A stretch of 64,000 bases of DNA from assembly GCA_937863385.1 (NCBI GenBank), contig CALMBW010000019.1, forward strand, positions 62,001-126,000. The letters are read 5' to 3'. The position numbers and the translations under genes are program-made. Below, piece by piece: positions 8,454 through 18,470 of the stretch (its first letter is position 1; every line of letters begins with the position of its first letter). The notes under the pieces are model-generated. The model was not told the origin of the DNA. It searched no databases and was given only the letters and a program-made list of their open reading frames with translations. This DNA is from an uncultured Actinomycetes bacterium. GTDB lineage: Bacteria; Actinomycetota; CADDZG01; WHSQ01.

Positions 8454-9881
8454 ATGCCCATCCTGAGTCAGGTCGATATCAAGCCCCTTCAACCCGAACG
8501 CTTCGACCGGGTTCTCTCGCACGAGAGCTACTCGATCTTCGTGGAGGCGATGGGGAAAGCGCGCTCTGTCTTCAGGGGGCGCAGGGTCTGGAACGTGAAC
8601 TCGACCGGTAAGGGCGGCGGTGTCGCCGAGATGCTCACCTCTCTGATCGCGTACGCGCAAGGCATCGGTGTCGACGCTCGCTGGGTGGTCATCGCGGGTA
8701 ACCCCGATTTCTTCGAGATAACGAAGCGGATCCACAACCATCTTCACGGCGCTGAAGGCGACAAAGGAACGCTCGGAGAAGAGCAACGCTCGATCTACGA
8801 AGAGGCCCTAGCCCCGAACGAAGAAGAGCTGTTACGGCTCATCGATGGCGAGGATGTCGTCATCTTGCACGATCCTCAGACGGCGGGACTTGCTCGTGGG
8901 TTGGTGGACAAAGGCATCAAGGTCATCTGGCGATGTCACGTTGGCCTCGACACTCCGAACGACATAGCGAGAGGGGCATGGGACTTCCTTCGTGGCTACG
9001 TGAGCCCTGCCCACCGATACGTCTTCTCCCGGCGCGCCTTTGTATGGGAGAAGCTCGCCGGCGAAAAGCTCGTGGTGATACCCCCATCCATCGATGCCTT
9101 CTCCCCGAAGAACCAAGACATGCCCGGATCGGCCGTCGAGGCGATCCTGGTCGCCACCGGACTCATGCAAGGAGAAGCATCACGAGAAGCCGTCTTCACC
9201 GAGGTGCATGGTGGGCAGGGCTGGGTGAAGCGACCCACGGAGATGTATGGAGCCGGTCCCTTCAGCGCGAACGACCGCCTCGTCGTTCAAGTGAGCCGGT
9301 GGGATCGACTCAAGGACCCACTCGGAGTGATGAAGGGGTTCGTCGATCACATCGCTCCGGTCACCGACGCACATCTCGTCCTGGCAGGGCCGTCGGTGGC
9401 AGCCGTCTCCGATGACCCCGAGGGAAAGCAGGTGTTGGATGAGGTGCGCGCCGCGTGGTCGCGCTTGGACGATGAAGTAGCAGGTCGCATCCACCTTGCC
9501 TGCCTGCCCATGGATGATGGCCAGGAGAACGCTGCCATCGTCAATGCACTACAGCGCAAAGCGACGGTGATCGTGCAGAAGAGCTTGGCAGAGGGGTTCG
9601 GACTAACCGTGGCCGAAGGGATGTTCAAGAGCAAGCCGGTAGTCGCCAGCCGGATCGGAGGCATCCAGGACCAGATCGAAGACGGGGTTTCGGGAATGCT
9701 GATAGATGACGCCGGCGATCTCGAGGCCTACGGAATGGCCGTCGGCCGGCTCCTAGCCGACCCTGCGTTGATCGAGACGATGGGGACTGCAGCACGAGCG
9801 CGGGTCCTCGATCGATTCCTCGGCCCCCGGCATCTGACCCAGTACCTCGAAGTCTGCACCGAACTATTGAACGAGGGCTGA
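8454..9881 (+). CDS. treT: GT4 glycosyltransferase, trehalose synthase (TreT-like)
   Basis: It is predicted to condense a nucleotide-activated glucose with glucose to give trehalose in one step. The 475-aa GT-B protein shows an N-terminal [13 protein letters not shown] glycine loop, [11 protein letters not shown] in the N-domain, [17 protein letters not shown] at the donor domain and an E-x7-E type motif in [12 protein letters not shown]. The start is the ATG before PILSQVDIK; the longer upstream frame overlaps glmM. A TACAAA hexamer ends six bases before the ATG and no Shine-Dalgarno is visible, suggesting a leaderless mRNA. The gene faces away from glmM. The TreT assignment is by recognised family pattern; another GT4 specificity is possible. 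Confidence 0.8.
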   Translation: MPILSQVDIKPLQPERFDRVLSHESYSIFVEAMGKARSVFRGRRVWNVNSTGKGGGVAEMLTSLIAYAQGIGVDARWVVIAGNPDFFEITKRIHNHLHGAEGDKGTLGEEQRSIYEEALAPNEEELLRLIDGEDVVILHDPQTAGLARGLVDKGIKVIWRCHVGLDTPNDIARGAWDFLRGYVSPAHRYVFSRRAFVWEKLAGEKLVVIPPSIDAFSPKNQDMPGSAVEAILVATGLMQGEASREAVFTEVHGGQGWVKRPTEMYGAGPFSANDRLVVQVSRWDRLKDPLGVMKGFVDHIAPVTDAHLVLAGPSVAAVSDDPEGKQVLDEVRAAWSRLDDEVAGRIHLACLPMDDGQENAAIVNALQRKATVIVQKSLAEGFGLTVAEGMFKSKPVVASRIGGIQDQIEDGVSGMLIDDAGDLEAYGMAVGRLLADPALIETMGTAARARVLDRFLGPRHLTQYLEVCTELLNEG

Positions 9882-9906
9882 CGGCTTCCACGTAGTCTTG
9901 GCGACC

Positions 9907-10923
9907 GTGAGAGATCTCTTCCTGCGCGCCTGCCGGGGCGAACCCACAGAACAGGTGCCCGTGTGGTTCATGCGCCAAGCAGGCCGCAGCCTTCCCGAAT
10001 ACCGGGCACTACGCGAGCGCCACTCGATCCTTGAGATGTGCCGCACCCCTGAGTTGGCAACCGAGGTGACCCTGCAACCCGTCAGACGACTCGGCGTGGA
10101 TGCAGCCATCTTGTTCAGTGACATCGTCGTTCCACTTCAAGGGATGGGCGTCGACCTAGATATCGAACCGGGCCGCGGCCCGGTTATCGCGCAACCCGTC
10201 CGGTCGTCCAGCGACGTCGCGCGGCTTACACCCTTGGACCCAGCCGGTGACGCCGGCTACGTCTTGGACGCAGTGAAGATGCTGGTCTCGGAACTCGACA
10301 TCCCGCTGATCGGCTTCGCCGGTGCGCCGTTCACTCTCGCCAGTTACCTGATCGAGGGTGGCCCCTCGCGCGATCACGCTCGCACGAAAGCATTGATGTT
10401 CTCTGAGCCCGAGGTCTGGGGCCAATTGATGCAGCGACTATCGGATGCCGTCTCGGTGTACTTGCGCGCACAGGTCGAAGCTGGAGCATCGGCGATCCAA
10501 CTCTTCGACAGTTGGGTCGGATCACTCTCCCCCATCGACTACGAGCTGTACGTGGCGCCATGGGTTACGTCGATCTTCGACGGCCTCGATGACCTCGGCA
10601 TCTCGCGGATCCATTTCGGGGTGGTGACGGGCGAGCTACTTCAACCGATGCACGCGACCGGATGCGACGTCATGGGCGTCGATTGGCGTGTCCCGATGGA
10701 CCAAGCGCGAGCGCGCCTGGGCGAAGATGTACCGCTTCAGGGCAACCTTGATCCAGCCATCCTGCTTGCTCCATGGGAGGTAGTCGCACAGCGCGCTACC
10801 GACGTACTGGACCGAACCGGAGGGCAAAAACACATATTCAATCTGGGTCATGGTGTGCTTCCACAAACCGATCCCGGTCAACTGGCCCGGCTCGTGGAAC
10901 ACATACACGCTTTCCAACCGTGA
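9907..10923 (+). CDS. hemE: uroporphyrinogen decarboxylase
   Basis: It decarboxylates the four acetate side chains of uroporphyrinogen III to give coproporphyrinogen III. Hallmarks include [16 protein letters not shown] near the N-terminus (the invariant substrate-binding Arg region), [26 protein letters not shown] and [11 protein letters not shown] near the C-terminus. I place the start at GTG 9907 because a TAGTCT box ends eight bases upstream and no ribosome site precedes either candidate; TTG 9898 would add three residues. The stop overlaps the GTG of hemY (GTGA), so the two are translationally coupled, and hemQ follows. Confidence 0.94.
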   Translation: MRDLFLRACRGEPTEQVPVWFMRQAGRSLPEYRALRERHSILEMCRTPELATEVTLQPVRRLGVDAAILFSDIVVPLQGMGVDLDIEPGRGPVIAQPVRSSSDVARLTPLDPAGDAGYVLDAVKMLVSELDIPLIGFAGAPFTLASYLIEGGPSRDHARTKALMFSEPEVWGQLMQRLSDAVSVYLRAQVEAGASAIQLFDSWVGSLSPIDYELYVAPWVTSIFDGLDDLGISRIHFGVVTGELLQPMHATGCDVMGVDWRVPMDQARARLGEDVPLQGNLDPAILLAPWEVVAQRATDVLDRTGGQKHIFNLGHGVLPQTDPGQLARLVEHIHAFQP

Positions 10924-12269
10924 CCACCGTCGCTGTGATCGGCGGAGGGATCGGAGGGATCTCCGTCGCTCTCGCGCTGAGGCAACTTGCACCGGACAGC
11001 GAAGTGATGATCTTCGAAGCTTCCGACCGCATAGGTGGCAAGCTCGCCACGATCAGCGTCGGCAAGACGCGGGTCGAAGCGGGGGCCGACTCGTTCATCG
11101 TGCGCGACCCGGCCCTGATCGAGGTTCTCGAAAGGACGGGCCTTGCCTCTGAGCTGATCGAGCCTCGGGTCTTCGGTGGTCTGGTTTCCCTCGACGGCCA
11201 CCTCGCTCCCCTGCCGACAGGCACGATCTTTGGCGTTCCCGGATCGCTCAGAGCGGTCGCAGCAGCTCCCTTGTCGGCAAGAGGTAAGGCACGGGCTGCT
11301 GCCGGACTCCTGAGACCCGGGTCCTTGCGCGGGCCGGACGTCGCGGTTGGGAAGTGGGTCACAGAACATCTTGGAGACGAGGTCCTTGAACGGCTGGTCG
11401 ACCCGATACTGGCCGGAACCCGGGCCGGCGACGTCAACGAGATGAGCTTGGCAGCCGCACTGCCTACGGTGAACGCGGCCGCCCGCAAGCGAGCCCCGCT
11501 ACTCACGACCCTCAAAGCACCTAAAGTACGACCCCGCTTCCTGACCCACCGCGATGGCATGAGCGCGATGGCCGAGGCACTCGCCCATGCTTCGGGGGCG
11601 ACGATCCGGACGTCGTCCACGGTCACTTCCGTCGAGGCACAAGGTGCTGGTTACCTCGTGAGCACGGGGTCGGAAACCATCAGGGTCGACGGGGTTGCGA
11701 TCTGTTTGGGCGCAGCGCAGGCTGCCGCCCTGGTCGAGGGTGTCGCCCCCCTGGCCGCCGGTCTGCTCAAGGAGATGCGATCGGCCTCAGTGGCAGCCGT
11801 GGCGTTCTCTTGGTCCAAGGCCGTGGAGCTCCCTTCAGGATCAAGCGGGATCTTGATCCCGTCTAGCAACGCCGAGACCCTGTCGGCCGCCACATGGTGG
11901 TCGCTCAAGTGGCCGCACACCGGGGACGATTTCGTCATCCGCGCTTTCGTAGGCCGAGCCGGACACCACAGAGCTCTGGACCTGGACGACGAGGCTCTTG
12001 CCTCGGCGGCTCTAGACGATCTGAAACGCCACCTGCCCCATCTGGTGACGCCAGAGAACTACTCGGTGAGCAGGTGGCCGTCGGGGATGCCCGTGTACCC
12101 CATCGGGCATCACGAACACCTCGCGAGGTTCGAGGCGGCGCTCGGCCGGACCCCGGGATTGGTCGTCACGTCGGCTGCCTTCCGTGGGTCCGGGATCCCC
12201 GACGTATACCTACAAGCGACCTCGGCAGCAGCCCGGCTCCTGGGAGGGTTGAGGCCCGCCCGGCGTTAG
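10920..12269 (+). CDS. hemY: coproporphyrinogen III oxidase / protoporphyrinogen oxidase-type flavoprotein
   Basis: This is an FAD-dependent oxidase of the HemY (PPOX/CgoX) family. It begins [20 protein letters not shown], a dinucleotide-binding GxGxxG, then [11 protein letters not shown] and [10 protein letters not shown], and ends with a second FAD-contact region near YPIGHHEH. The length is 449 aa. The GTG start overlaps the hemE stop; the longer open frame upstream lies inside hemE and is rejected. Because hemQ is the next gene, its physiological reaction is probably coproporphyrinogen III to coproporphyrin III, so it should be read as cgoX rather than as a classical protoporphyrinogen oxidase. 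That functional choice is inference from context. Confidence 0.9.
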   Translation: MTTVAVIGGGIGGISVALALRQLAPDSEVMIFEASDRIGGKLATISVGKTRVEAGADSFIVRDPALIEVLERTGLASELIEPRVFGGLVSLDGHLAPLPTGTIFGVPGSLRAVAAAPLSARGKARAAAGLLRPGSLRGPDVAVGKWVTEHLGDEVLERLVDPILAGTRAGDVNEMSLAAALPTVNAAARKRAPLLTTLKAPKVRPRFLTHRDGMSAMAEALAHASGATIRTSSTVTSVEAQGAGYLVSTGSETIRVDGVAICLGAAQAAALVEGVAPLAAGLLKEMRSASVAAVAFSWSKAVELPSGSSGILIPSSNAETLSAATWWSLKWPHTGDDFVIRAFVGRAGHHRALDLDDEALASAALDDLKRHLPHLVTPENYSVSRWPSGMPVYPIGHHEHLARFEAALGRTPGLVVTSAAFRGSGIPDVYLQATSAAARLLGGLRPARR

Positions 12270-12278
12270 AGTCGTTGT
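12267..12278 (+). promoter_or_regulatory. candidate leaderless promoter -10 for hemQ
   Basis: TAGAGT occupies 12267-12272, embedded in the hemY stop codon, with exactly six bases between it and the hemQ ATG. No Shine-Dalgarno is present. This spacing would start transcription at the A of ATG, the arrangement expected for leaderless actinobacterial mRNAs. The same spacing is seen before the trehalose synthase gene. Confidence 0.35.
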
Positions 12279-12941
12279 ATGGCAGAACTCATCTTCGCTA
12301 GCTATCCCGTCTTCAAGTCTCGCCCGGGTTCCTTAGGCGACGATCGCGAGGTTGCGGTCAAGGAGTTGCAAAGCCTCTTCGATGATTTCTCGGACCGCGT
12401 GGAGGTCCGCGGCTCCTATTCCTTAGCCGGGTTCCGAGCCGACGCCGACCTGATGTTCTGGTGGGTGTCGCCCAACGCAGACCATCTCCAGGACCTAACC
12501 GTTGCTCTAAAGCGCACCACCCTGGGAAAAGCCATCGAGCAAGCCGACCAATTCCTCGGCTTGGTTCGGCCGGCGGAATTCTCACCCGACCACCTCCCCG
12601 CCTTCGTCAAGGGAGTGGAGCCCCAACGCTACCTATGCGTCTACCCGTTCGTCCGCACCCCCGACTGGTACCTGCTCGATCCGAAGGATCGGGGCGCCAT
12701 GCTGCGAGACCACGGGATGGCAGGCCGCGAGTTCCCGGACATCGGAGCGAACACGACCGCTGCGTTCGGTCTGGGCGACTGGGAGTGGATCTTGGGCTTC
12801 GAAGCCTCTTCTCTTGACCGCATCGTCGATCTGATCCGTCGTCTCCGCAACACCGAAGCACGGAGATACACCAAGGTGGAGATTCCCTTCTATACGGGGA
12901 TCAGAAAGCCACTAGAAGAGGTTGTCGCAGACCTTCCTTGA
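12279..12941 (+). CDS. hemQ: HemQ, coproheme decarboxylase (chlorite-dismutase-like)
   Basis: It catalyses the last step of the coproporphyrin-dependent haem pathway, decarboxylating iron-coproporphyrin III (coproheme) with peroxide. The 220-aa protein has the HemQ pattern CVYPFVRTPDWYLLD, in which the first Tyr corresponds to the radical Tyr of the family, and MLRDHGMAGREF, carrying the proximal haem His. It ends with EIPFYTGIRKPLEEVV. It does not show the Arg-rich pocket expected of true chlorite dismutases, but I rely mainly on context with hemE and hemY. Ferrochelatase (cpfC/hemH) is not in the window. A candidate leaderless start is noted just upstream. Confidence 0.93.
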   Translation: MAELIFASYPVFKSRPGSLGDDREVAVKELQSLFDDFSDRVEVRGSYSLAGFRADADLMFWWVSPNADHLQDLTVALKRTTLGKAIEQADQFLGLVRPAEFSPDHLPAFVKGVEPQRYLCVYPFVRTPDWYLLDPKDRGAMLRDHGMAGREFPDIGANTTAAFGLGDWEWILGFEASSLDRIVDLIRRLRNTEARRYTKVEIPFYTGIRKPLEEVVADLP

Positions 12942-12988
12942 GGAAGAAGCGACCTAACGGGGTTCTGCCCCAGAAGCGGAGGTAGAGG

Positions 12989-14122
12989 GTGCGCAGGATG
13001 ATGGCGCTTGTCGCCGTTTCAAGTCTGATCCTCGCAGCGTGTGGCGGCGGTAGCGATGCTCCCGATCCATCTGCAGATCCGAAGGATTCGCTGATCAGCG
13101 CCCTGCAAGCCATGGGTGAGTTGCCTGGTGTATCGATGACGCTGTCGCTTGCAACGACCGAGGACGATCTCATCGCGCTCGCAGCGAATGACGGTGACAC
13201 GCTCACCCCAGAGCAAGCATCGGCCTTCGTCGAATCGTCGTTGACGGTGCAGTCGGTGAACGAGGCCGACCCCGCGAAACAGCAGATGGCTATCTCGGCC
13301 AACATCGCCGGGATCGACAACGCGGTGCAACTTTCTGTCATCGGTGACTCGCTCTACGCACGAGCCGACGTCCGCGGGCTGGCTGCCCAATTCGGAGCCG
13401 ACACCACCTCCATCGATCAGATGGTTGCCGAGGCGCCTCCTGGCTTCGAGTTCATCGGCACTGCCGTGGAGGGTGGATGGGTTGGGCTCACCGGGATGGA
13501 TGCCCTTGCCCAGCAGTTCGGTGCTCCACCTCCAACCGAGTCAGACGAAGAAGCTGAGGCCGCCGCAAAGAAGTTCGCCAACTCTATGTCCGAAGCACTG
13601 AGCGAGAACTCCGAGGTCACCTTCGAAGGCGAGGAGGCACCCGGTGACCACTTGGCCGCCACCGTCGCCATCCGTGGCATCTACGAGGACTTCATCTCAT
13701 CGCTTGGCGCCCTCGGTGGGGCTTTCACCGGCGGGATGGGGCAGATCCCCCCGGCAAGCGATATCCCCGATATCGATGTGCAGATCGATTTCTGGATCGC
13801 CGACGGTCAGGTGACTCAGATCCTGTTCGATTTCTTGAAGATCGCGGAGGCTACGTCCGACGAGGAGATCCCCGCGGGTGTGGAGCAGATGGGACTGCTG
13901 ATCGGACTGGATGAGTTCGGCGACGAGATCACACCGCCATCCGACTATGCCGAGATCGACCTGCAGACCCTCATGCAGGGGTTCATGGGCGGGATGACCA
14001 CCGGTGGTACCGGGATGGAGTCGGGCACCGAGGTCCCTGCCGATTTCTGCGCCCAGCTCGCAGAGGCACCCGAGGATGTCCAAGCACAGTTCGAGGCCGA
14101 GTGCCCCGAGCTTGCCGGCTAA
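12989..14122 (+). CDS. secreted lipoprotein, unknown function
   Basis: A lipobox (LILAACGG) sits after a short charged and hydrophobic signal (MRRMMALVAVSS), so the mature protein should be lipidated on that Cys at the membrane. The remaining ~355 aa are acidic and soluble, with an early region typical of LolA/LppX-like carrier folds (AVQLSVIGDSLYARADV, FEFIGTAVEGGWVGL) and a Gly/Met-rich stretch near the C-terminus (LMQGFMGGMTTGGTGMES). GTG 12989 is preferred because CGGAGG lies six bases upstream; ATG at 12998 is the alternative. It sits between hemQ and aconitase with no obvious functional link. I do not recognise a specific family with certainty. Confidence 0.8.
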   Translation: MRRMMALVAVSSLILAACGGGSDAPDPSADPKDSLISALQAMGELPGVSMTLSLATTEDDLIALAANDGDTLTPEQASAFVESSLTVQSVNEADPAKQQMAISANIAGIDNAVQLSVIGDSLYARADVRGLAAQFGADTTSIDQMVAEAPPGFEFIGTAVEGGWVGLTGMDALAQQFGAPPPTESDEEAEAAAKKFANSMSEALSENSEVTFEGEEAPGDHLAATVAIRGIYEDFISSLGALGGAFTGGMGQIPPASDIPDIDVQIDFWIADGQVTQILFDFLKIAEATSDEEIPAGVEQMGLLIGLDEFGDEITPPSDYAEIDLQTLMQGFMGGMTTGGTGMESGTEVPADFCAQLAEAPEDVQAQFEAECPELAG

Positions 14123-14163
14123 CCGAAGAGAAAGTCCGACTAGGGAAAGAGGTACGAGCAAGC

Positions 14164-16902
14164 ATGGCCGGTAACCCGTTTCACTCTCGAGCGTCACTCG
14201 AGACCGCCGGAGGAAAACTAGACCTCTATCGTCTCGATGCGCTGGAACGGGCCGGCCTTGCCGAGCTATCGCGCATCCCCGTCACCGTGAAGGTGCTGCT
14301 CGAGAATCTGCTGCGCAGCATCTCGCCGGGTTTCGCCACGGAGGATGACGTTGCGAACCTCGCCCATTGGGGACAGAAACCCTTGGAGGAAAGAGAATTC
14401 GCCTTCGTGCCATCCAGGGTGATCCTCCAGGACTTCACCGGCGTTCCTGCAGTCGTCGACCTTGCCGCTATGCGCAGCGCTATGCAGCGGGAAGGTGGCG
14501 ACGCATCCAAGGTCGATCCGTTGGTCCCAGTTGACCTCGTTATCGACCACTCGGTGCAGGTCGATGCCTTCGGCTCACCCGAGGCGTTCGAGTACAACGT
14601 CCGTAAGGAGTACGAACGCAACGCCGAGCGTTACGCGCTGCTCCGTTGGGCTCAACAAGCCTTCAAAGGGTTCCGCGTGGTACCTCCGGGCATGGGCATC
14701 ATCCACCAGGTGAACGTGGAGTACCTCGCCAGGGTCGTTCGCACGATCTCGGACGAGGGGGATGTCGCCATCCCAGACACACTGGTGGGCACCGACTCAC
14801 ATACTCCGATGGTCAACGGTGTTTCCTGCCTCGGATGGGGTGTAGGAGGCATCGAGGCCGAGGCCGCCGTCCTCGGCCAGCCTCTGCCACTCGTCACCCC
14901 CAAGGTGGTTGGGTTCCGGTTCACCGGGGCGCTTCAACCAGGCGTGACCGCCACGGATCTGGTCCTTACCGTGACCGAGATGCTGCGCAACCATGGTGTG
15001 GTCGGCAAGTTCGTTGAGTTCTACGGAACCGGACTATCGAACCTTCACGTCGCCGATCGAACGACGATCTCGAACATGTCCCCAGAGTTCGGTGCGACGG
15101 CGTCGCTGTTCCCGATAGATGACAGGACACTCGACTACCTCAAGCTCACCGGACGCCCCGCCGATCTCGTCGACCTCGTCGAGCGTTATGCCAAGGAACA
15201 AGGCATGTGGCGTTCGGATGACACGACCAGCCCCGAATTCACCGAAACACTAGAACTTGACCTTGGCTCGGTGCAGCCGAGCATGGCGGGCCCGTCACGG
15301 CCTCAGGACCGCGTCACGCTGCCCCAGGTGTGGACCAGCTTCACCGAGCGGTACAACGAGAACCTCGACAAGAGCTACCAGATCCAGGCCGAACGTTTCA
15401 CCAATGAAGGCGGCAACAGCGCCCAAGACCCGGTTCCGCACGGCGCGGTGGACATGAGTGAGCAGAACCGCCACGCATACGCGCTTCGCAACGGTTCGGT
15501 CGTGATAGCGGCGATCACTTCCTGTACGAACACTTCCAATCCGTCGGTCATGCTCGGCGCCGGCTTGCTCGCACGCAAAGCGATCGAGAAGGGCTTGAGC
15601 AGCAAGCCCTGGGTCAAGACGTCGATGGCCCCGGGCTCCCGCGTGGTAACCGAATACCTGAACAAGACCGGTTTGGTGACGGATCTCGACCAGCTCGGTT
15701 TCAACGTCGTCGGTTACGGATGCACCACTTGCATCGGCAACTCCGGACCGCTGCCCGAGCCCATCGCCGAATGCATCGAGGTCAACGACCTCGCGGTCGT
15801 GTCGGTGTTGTCGGGTAACCGCAACTTCGAAGGGCGCATCCACCCGCAGGTGAAGGCCAGCTACCTCGCATCTCCACCCTTGGTGGTCGCCTATGCCTTA
15901 GCAGGTACGGCGAACATCGACCTCACCAAGGATCCGCTCGGTCAAGACCCAGAAGGCAACGACGTCTTTCTGTCGGATATCTGGCCGGATCAGTCCGAGA
16001 TCGACGAAGCATTGCTATCGGTCGATTCACAGCTCTTCGACAAGGAGTACGGCAAGGTCTTCGAGGGGACCGAGGAATGGAAGAGCTTGCCCTCCCCCAC
16101 CGGACAGCTCTACGACTGGGATGCGGATTCGACCTACATCCAGGAACCGCCGTTCTTCAAGGACCTCGGTTCCGAACCCGGACCGATCGAAGACATCACC
16201 GGGGCGCGGGTGCTGGCACTGGTTGGCGATTCCATCACCACGGACCACATCTCTCCCGCCGGCTCCATCGCGCCTCAATCACCAGCAGGCAGATACCTAC
16301 AGTCGAAGGGTGTCGAGATCCGCGATTTCAACAGCTACGGCTCACGACGCGGGAATCACGAGGTGATGATGCGCGGGACATTCGCCAACATCCGATTCCG
16401 TAACCAGCTCGCCGACGGCAAAGAAGGTGGATGGTCCAAGCACATCCCCGATGGAGAGATCGAGCCCTTGTACGACGTAGCCATGCGCTACATCGAGGAG
16501 GGCACTCCCACCATCATCCTCGCCGGCAAGGAATACGGCTCCGGGTCGTCTCGCGACTGGGCAGCCAAGGGGCCACGCTTGCAAGGCGTTCGTGCAGCGA
16601 TCGCCGAAAGTTACGAGCGCATCCACCGCAGCAACCTCGTCGGAATGGGCATCCTCCCGCTGCAATTCATCAACAACTCCAACGCCGAGTCACTCGGACT
16701 AACGGGTCTCGAGACCTTCGACCTCGTCGGCCTTGCGGATCAACTCGGCCCCCACGCCGAGATCGAAGTAGTCGCCCGGACCGATGACGGCAAGGAGACG
16801 CGCTTCAACGTGGAGGTGCGCATCGACTCGGAGGTCGAGCTCGAGTACTACCGTCACGGCGGGGTCCTGCAGATGGTCCTTCGCCGCATGCTCGCCACCT
16901 AA
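14164..16902 (+). CDS. acnA: aconitate hydratase A
   Basis: It interconverts citrate and isocitrate in the TCA cycle using a [4Fe-4S] cluster. The 912-aa AcnA/IRP1-type protein shows TSCTNTSNPSVM (cluster Cys about 454), YGCTTCIGNSG (Cys about 520 and 523), DHISPAGSI at the start of the swivelling C-terminal domain and GSGSSRDWAAKG near the end. The ATG before AGNPFHSR is chosen over an earlier in-frame ATG that overlaps the lipoprotein gene; a weak GAGGT lies ten bases upstream. It is complete and looks intact. Confidence 0.96.
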   Translation: MAGNPFHSRASLETAGGKLDLYRLDALERAGLAELSRIPVTVKVLLENLLRSISPGFATEDDVANLAHWGQKPLEEREFAFVPSRVILQDFTGVPAVVDLAAMRSAMQREGGDASKVDPLVPVDLVIDHSVQVDAFGSPEAFEYNVRKEYERNAERYALLRWAQQAFKGFRVVPPGMGIIHQVNVEYLARVVRTISDEGDVAIPDTLVGTDSHTPMVNGVSCLGWGVGGIEAEAAVLGQPLPLVTPKVVGFRFTGALQPGVTATDLVLTVTEMLRNHGVVGKFVEFYGTGLSNLHVADRTTISNMSPEFGATASLFPIDDRTLDYLKLTGRPADLVDLVERYAKEQGMWRSDDTTSPEFTETLELDLGSVQPSMAGPSRPQDRVTLPQVWTSFTERYNENLDKSYQIQAERFTNEGGNSAQDPVPHGAVDMSEQNRHAYALRNGSVVIAAITSCTNTSNPSVMLGAGLLARKAIEKGLSSKPWVKTSMAPGSRVVTEYLNKTGLVTDLDQLGFNVVGYGCTTCIGNSGPLPEPIAECIEVNDLAVVSVLSGNRNFEGRIHPQVKASYLASPPLVVAYALAGTANIDLTKDPLGQDPEGNDVFLSDIWPDQSEIDEALLSVDSQLFDKEYGKVFEGTEEWKSLPSPTGQLYDWDADSTYIQEPPFFKDLGSEPGPIEDITGARVLALVGDSITTDHISPAGSIAPQSPAGRYLQSKGVEIRDFNSYGSRRGNHEVMMRGTFANIRFRNQLADGKEGGWSKHIPDGEIEPLYDVAMRYIEEGTPTIILAGKEYGSGSSRDWAAKGPRLQGVRAAIAESYERIHRSNLVGMGILPLQFINNSNAESLGLTGLETFDLVGLADQLGPHAEIEVVARTDDGKETRFNVEVRIDSEVELEYYRHGGVLQMVLRRMLAT

Positions 16903-17009
16903 CTTCCCGTGGCTTCTCTTTTTCAAGAGGGGGAAAGTTTCGTTGCGAGAGGCCTGGCGGCCCCCCGACGCCCGGGCGTATAAGGGAGGTACGGGGGAGG
17001 AGACACGCC

Positions 17010-17432
17010 ATGAGAAGCATCATGATCGTGGCCAATCAGACCGCCGGGGGCATGCACCTTCGGGATCTGATGCGGCAACGGGTGCAGTCGGGCCCATGTC
17101 GCTTCACTCTGCTCGTCCCTGCCGTCGCCCCCGAAGACCGCTCCTTTTGGACCGACGACGAGGCCGTCGCGCTCGCCCAGCGACGACTCGACCAAGCACT
17201 GCGATACCTGGGCGACATCGACGTGGATGTAAAGGGGGTCGTGGGCGACGGCAACGTCATCCTGGCCATCAATGACCTGCTGCTGCGTGAGAGCTTCGAC
17301 GAGATAGTGCTCTCGACGCTGCCTTCAGGGCTATCGCGCTGGCTCAAACAGGACCTGCCCCACCGGGTGAGCCGTCGCTTCGCGATCCCCGTAACCCACA
17401 TCAGCACCGATCGAGATCTGATCCGCACCTAA
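17010..17432 (+). CDS. Usp-like Rossmann-fold protein
   Basis: This 140-aa protein begins with a beta strand and loop (MRSIMIVANQTAGG) and contains VKGVVGDGNVILAINDLL and FDEIVLSTLPSGLSRWLKQDLP. It resembles the universal-stress-protein fold: a strand, an acidic helix and a late strand with STLPSG in the position of a nucleotide-binding loop. The canonical G-2x-G-9x-G(S/T) ATP motif is not clear, so nucleotide binding is doubtful. GGGGGAGGAG lies just upstream of the ATG. It is the last plus-strand gene before the ribosomal cluster and ends at a strong bidirectional terminator. The fold assignment is moderate and the function unknown. Confidence 0.75.
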   Translation: MRSIMIVANQTAGGMHLRDLMRQRVQSGPCRFTLLVPAVAPEDRSFWTDDEAVALAQRRLDQALRYLGDIDVDVKGVVGDGNVILAINDLLLRESFDEIVLSTLPSGLSRWLKQDLPHRVSRRFAIPVTHISTDRDLIRT

Positions 17433-17476
17433 GGGTCCGCCGCAGGAAGGGCCTGCGCACCGAGCGCTCCCGCTCA

Positions 17477-17514
17477 GAAAGAAAGGCCCCCGGGAACCCG
17501 GGGGCCTTTCTTTC
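17477..17514. terminator. bidirectional terminator between usp-like gene and rpsI
   Basis: This is an 18-bp perfect inverted repeat with a two-base AA centre (GAAAGAAAGGCCCCCGGG and its complement). The flanking purine/pyrimidine tracts leave U-rich 3' ends on both strands (TTTCTTTC). It separates converging transcripts. Confidence 0.92.
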
Positions 17515-17517
17515 TCT

Positions 17518-17910
17518 TTAACGCTTGGAGTATTGCGGCGCCTTACGGGCCTTCTTGAGCCCGTACTTGCGACGCTCTTTCTCGCGGGCGTCACGGGTCA
17601 ACATGCCGGCCTTCTTGAGAGCCGGACGAAGGTCCGGGTCAAGCTCGACCAGGGCACGGGAGATCGCATGGCGCAAAGCGCCTGCCTGTCCCGAGGTTCC
17701 GCCACCCTCGATCTTTGCGACGATGTCATAGCGACCCTCGGTGTTGGTGATCCGGAGAGGTTCGGTGACGATCATCCGAGACGTCGCGTTCGGGAAGTAG
17801 TCGTCGAACGGGCGGCCGTTGATCTGCCACTTGCCCTCGCCCGGCATCAGGCGAACACGACAGATCGCTTCCTTACGGCGCCCGGTAGCGCTGGTTAGAG
17901 CTTCAGGCAC
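17518..17910 (-). CDS. rpsI: 30S ribosomal protein S9
   Basis: A 130-aa S9. The family pattern is complete: [16 protein letters not shown] near the N-terminus, [30 protein letters not shown] and the basic C-terminal tail ending QYSKR that reaches the P-site tRNA. The GTG start overlaps the end of rplM by eight bases, so the two are coupled. It is the last gene of the supercluster, ended by the terminator at 17477. Confidence 0.97.
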   Translation of the reverse strand: MPEALTSATGRRKEAICRVRLMPGEGKWQINGRPFDDYFPNATSRMIVTEPLRITNTEGRYDIVAKIEGGGTSGQAGALRHAISRALVELDPDLRPALKKAGMLTRDAREKERRKYGLKKARKAPQYSKR

Positions 17911-18397
17911 CGTGGGTTACCTCCTCGATCGTGTGTGCTTGTTCGACGTTCTTGGGGTCGGCGACACCGTGCACGTCGAACGGCTTGGGTTTCTGCGCAC
18001 TGTGCCCGTGCTCGGGTCCCGCGTAAACCTTGAGCTTCTTACCCATGGCCGTCCCGAGACGCGTGTGCGGAAGCATGCCCTTCACGGCCTTCTCCACGGC
18101 AAGCTCGGGCCTTGTGGTCATAAGCTTCTCGTAGGGAACGGCTGTGAGACCCCCCGGGTACCCGGAGTGCCGGTAGAGCTTCTTCTCCGTGATCTTGTTG
18201 CCGGTCATAACGACCTTGCCTGCATTCACGATGATGACGTGGTCACCGGTGTCGAGATGCGGCGAATAGGTCGGCTTGTGCTTGCCTTTGAGCAGCTTGG
18301 CAACCTCGGACGCGAGACGACCGAGAACGACGCCCTCGGCGTCGATCACCCACCACTCGCGCGTGATGTCACCAGCTTTTGTTACGTGGGTCTTCAT
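17903..18397 (-). CDS. rplM: 50S ribosomal protein L13
   Basis: A 164-aa L13 with [16 protein letters not shown], the [15 protein letters not shown] segment, [11 protein letters not shown] and the MLPHTRLG region. It binds 23S rRNA early in 50S assembly. The C-terminus is about 15 aa longer than typical, ending in an acidic and His-containing tail. It lies 73 bp downstream of truA, a gap that could hold its own promoter; a TACAGT hexamer is present there but the -35 is poor. It is coupled to rpsI. Confidence 0.97.
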   Translation of the reverse strand: MKTHVTKAGDITREWWVIDAEGVVLGRLASEVAKLLKGKHKPTYSPHLDTGDHVIIVNAGKVVMTGNKITEKKLYRHSGYPGGLTAVPYEKLMTTRPELAVEKAVKGMLPHTRLGTAMGKKLKVYAGPEHGHSAQKPKPFDVHGVADPKNVEQAHTIEEVTHGA

Positions 18398-18470
18398 AAA
18401 TGTCCTTCTGGTAGTTCCGGACGGCGACTGTAGCGGGTCGCATTCGTGGATCGAAGGTCGAAAGAGTCTA

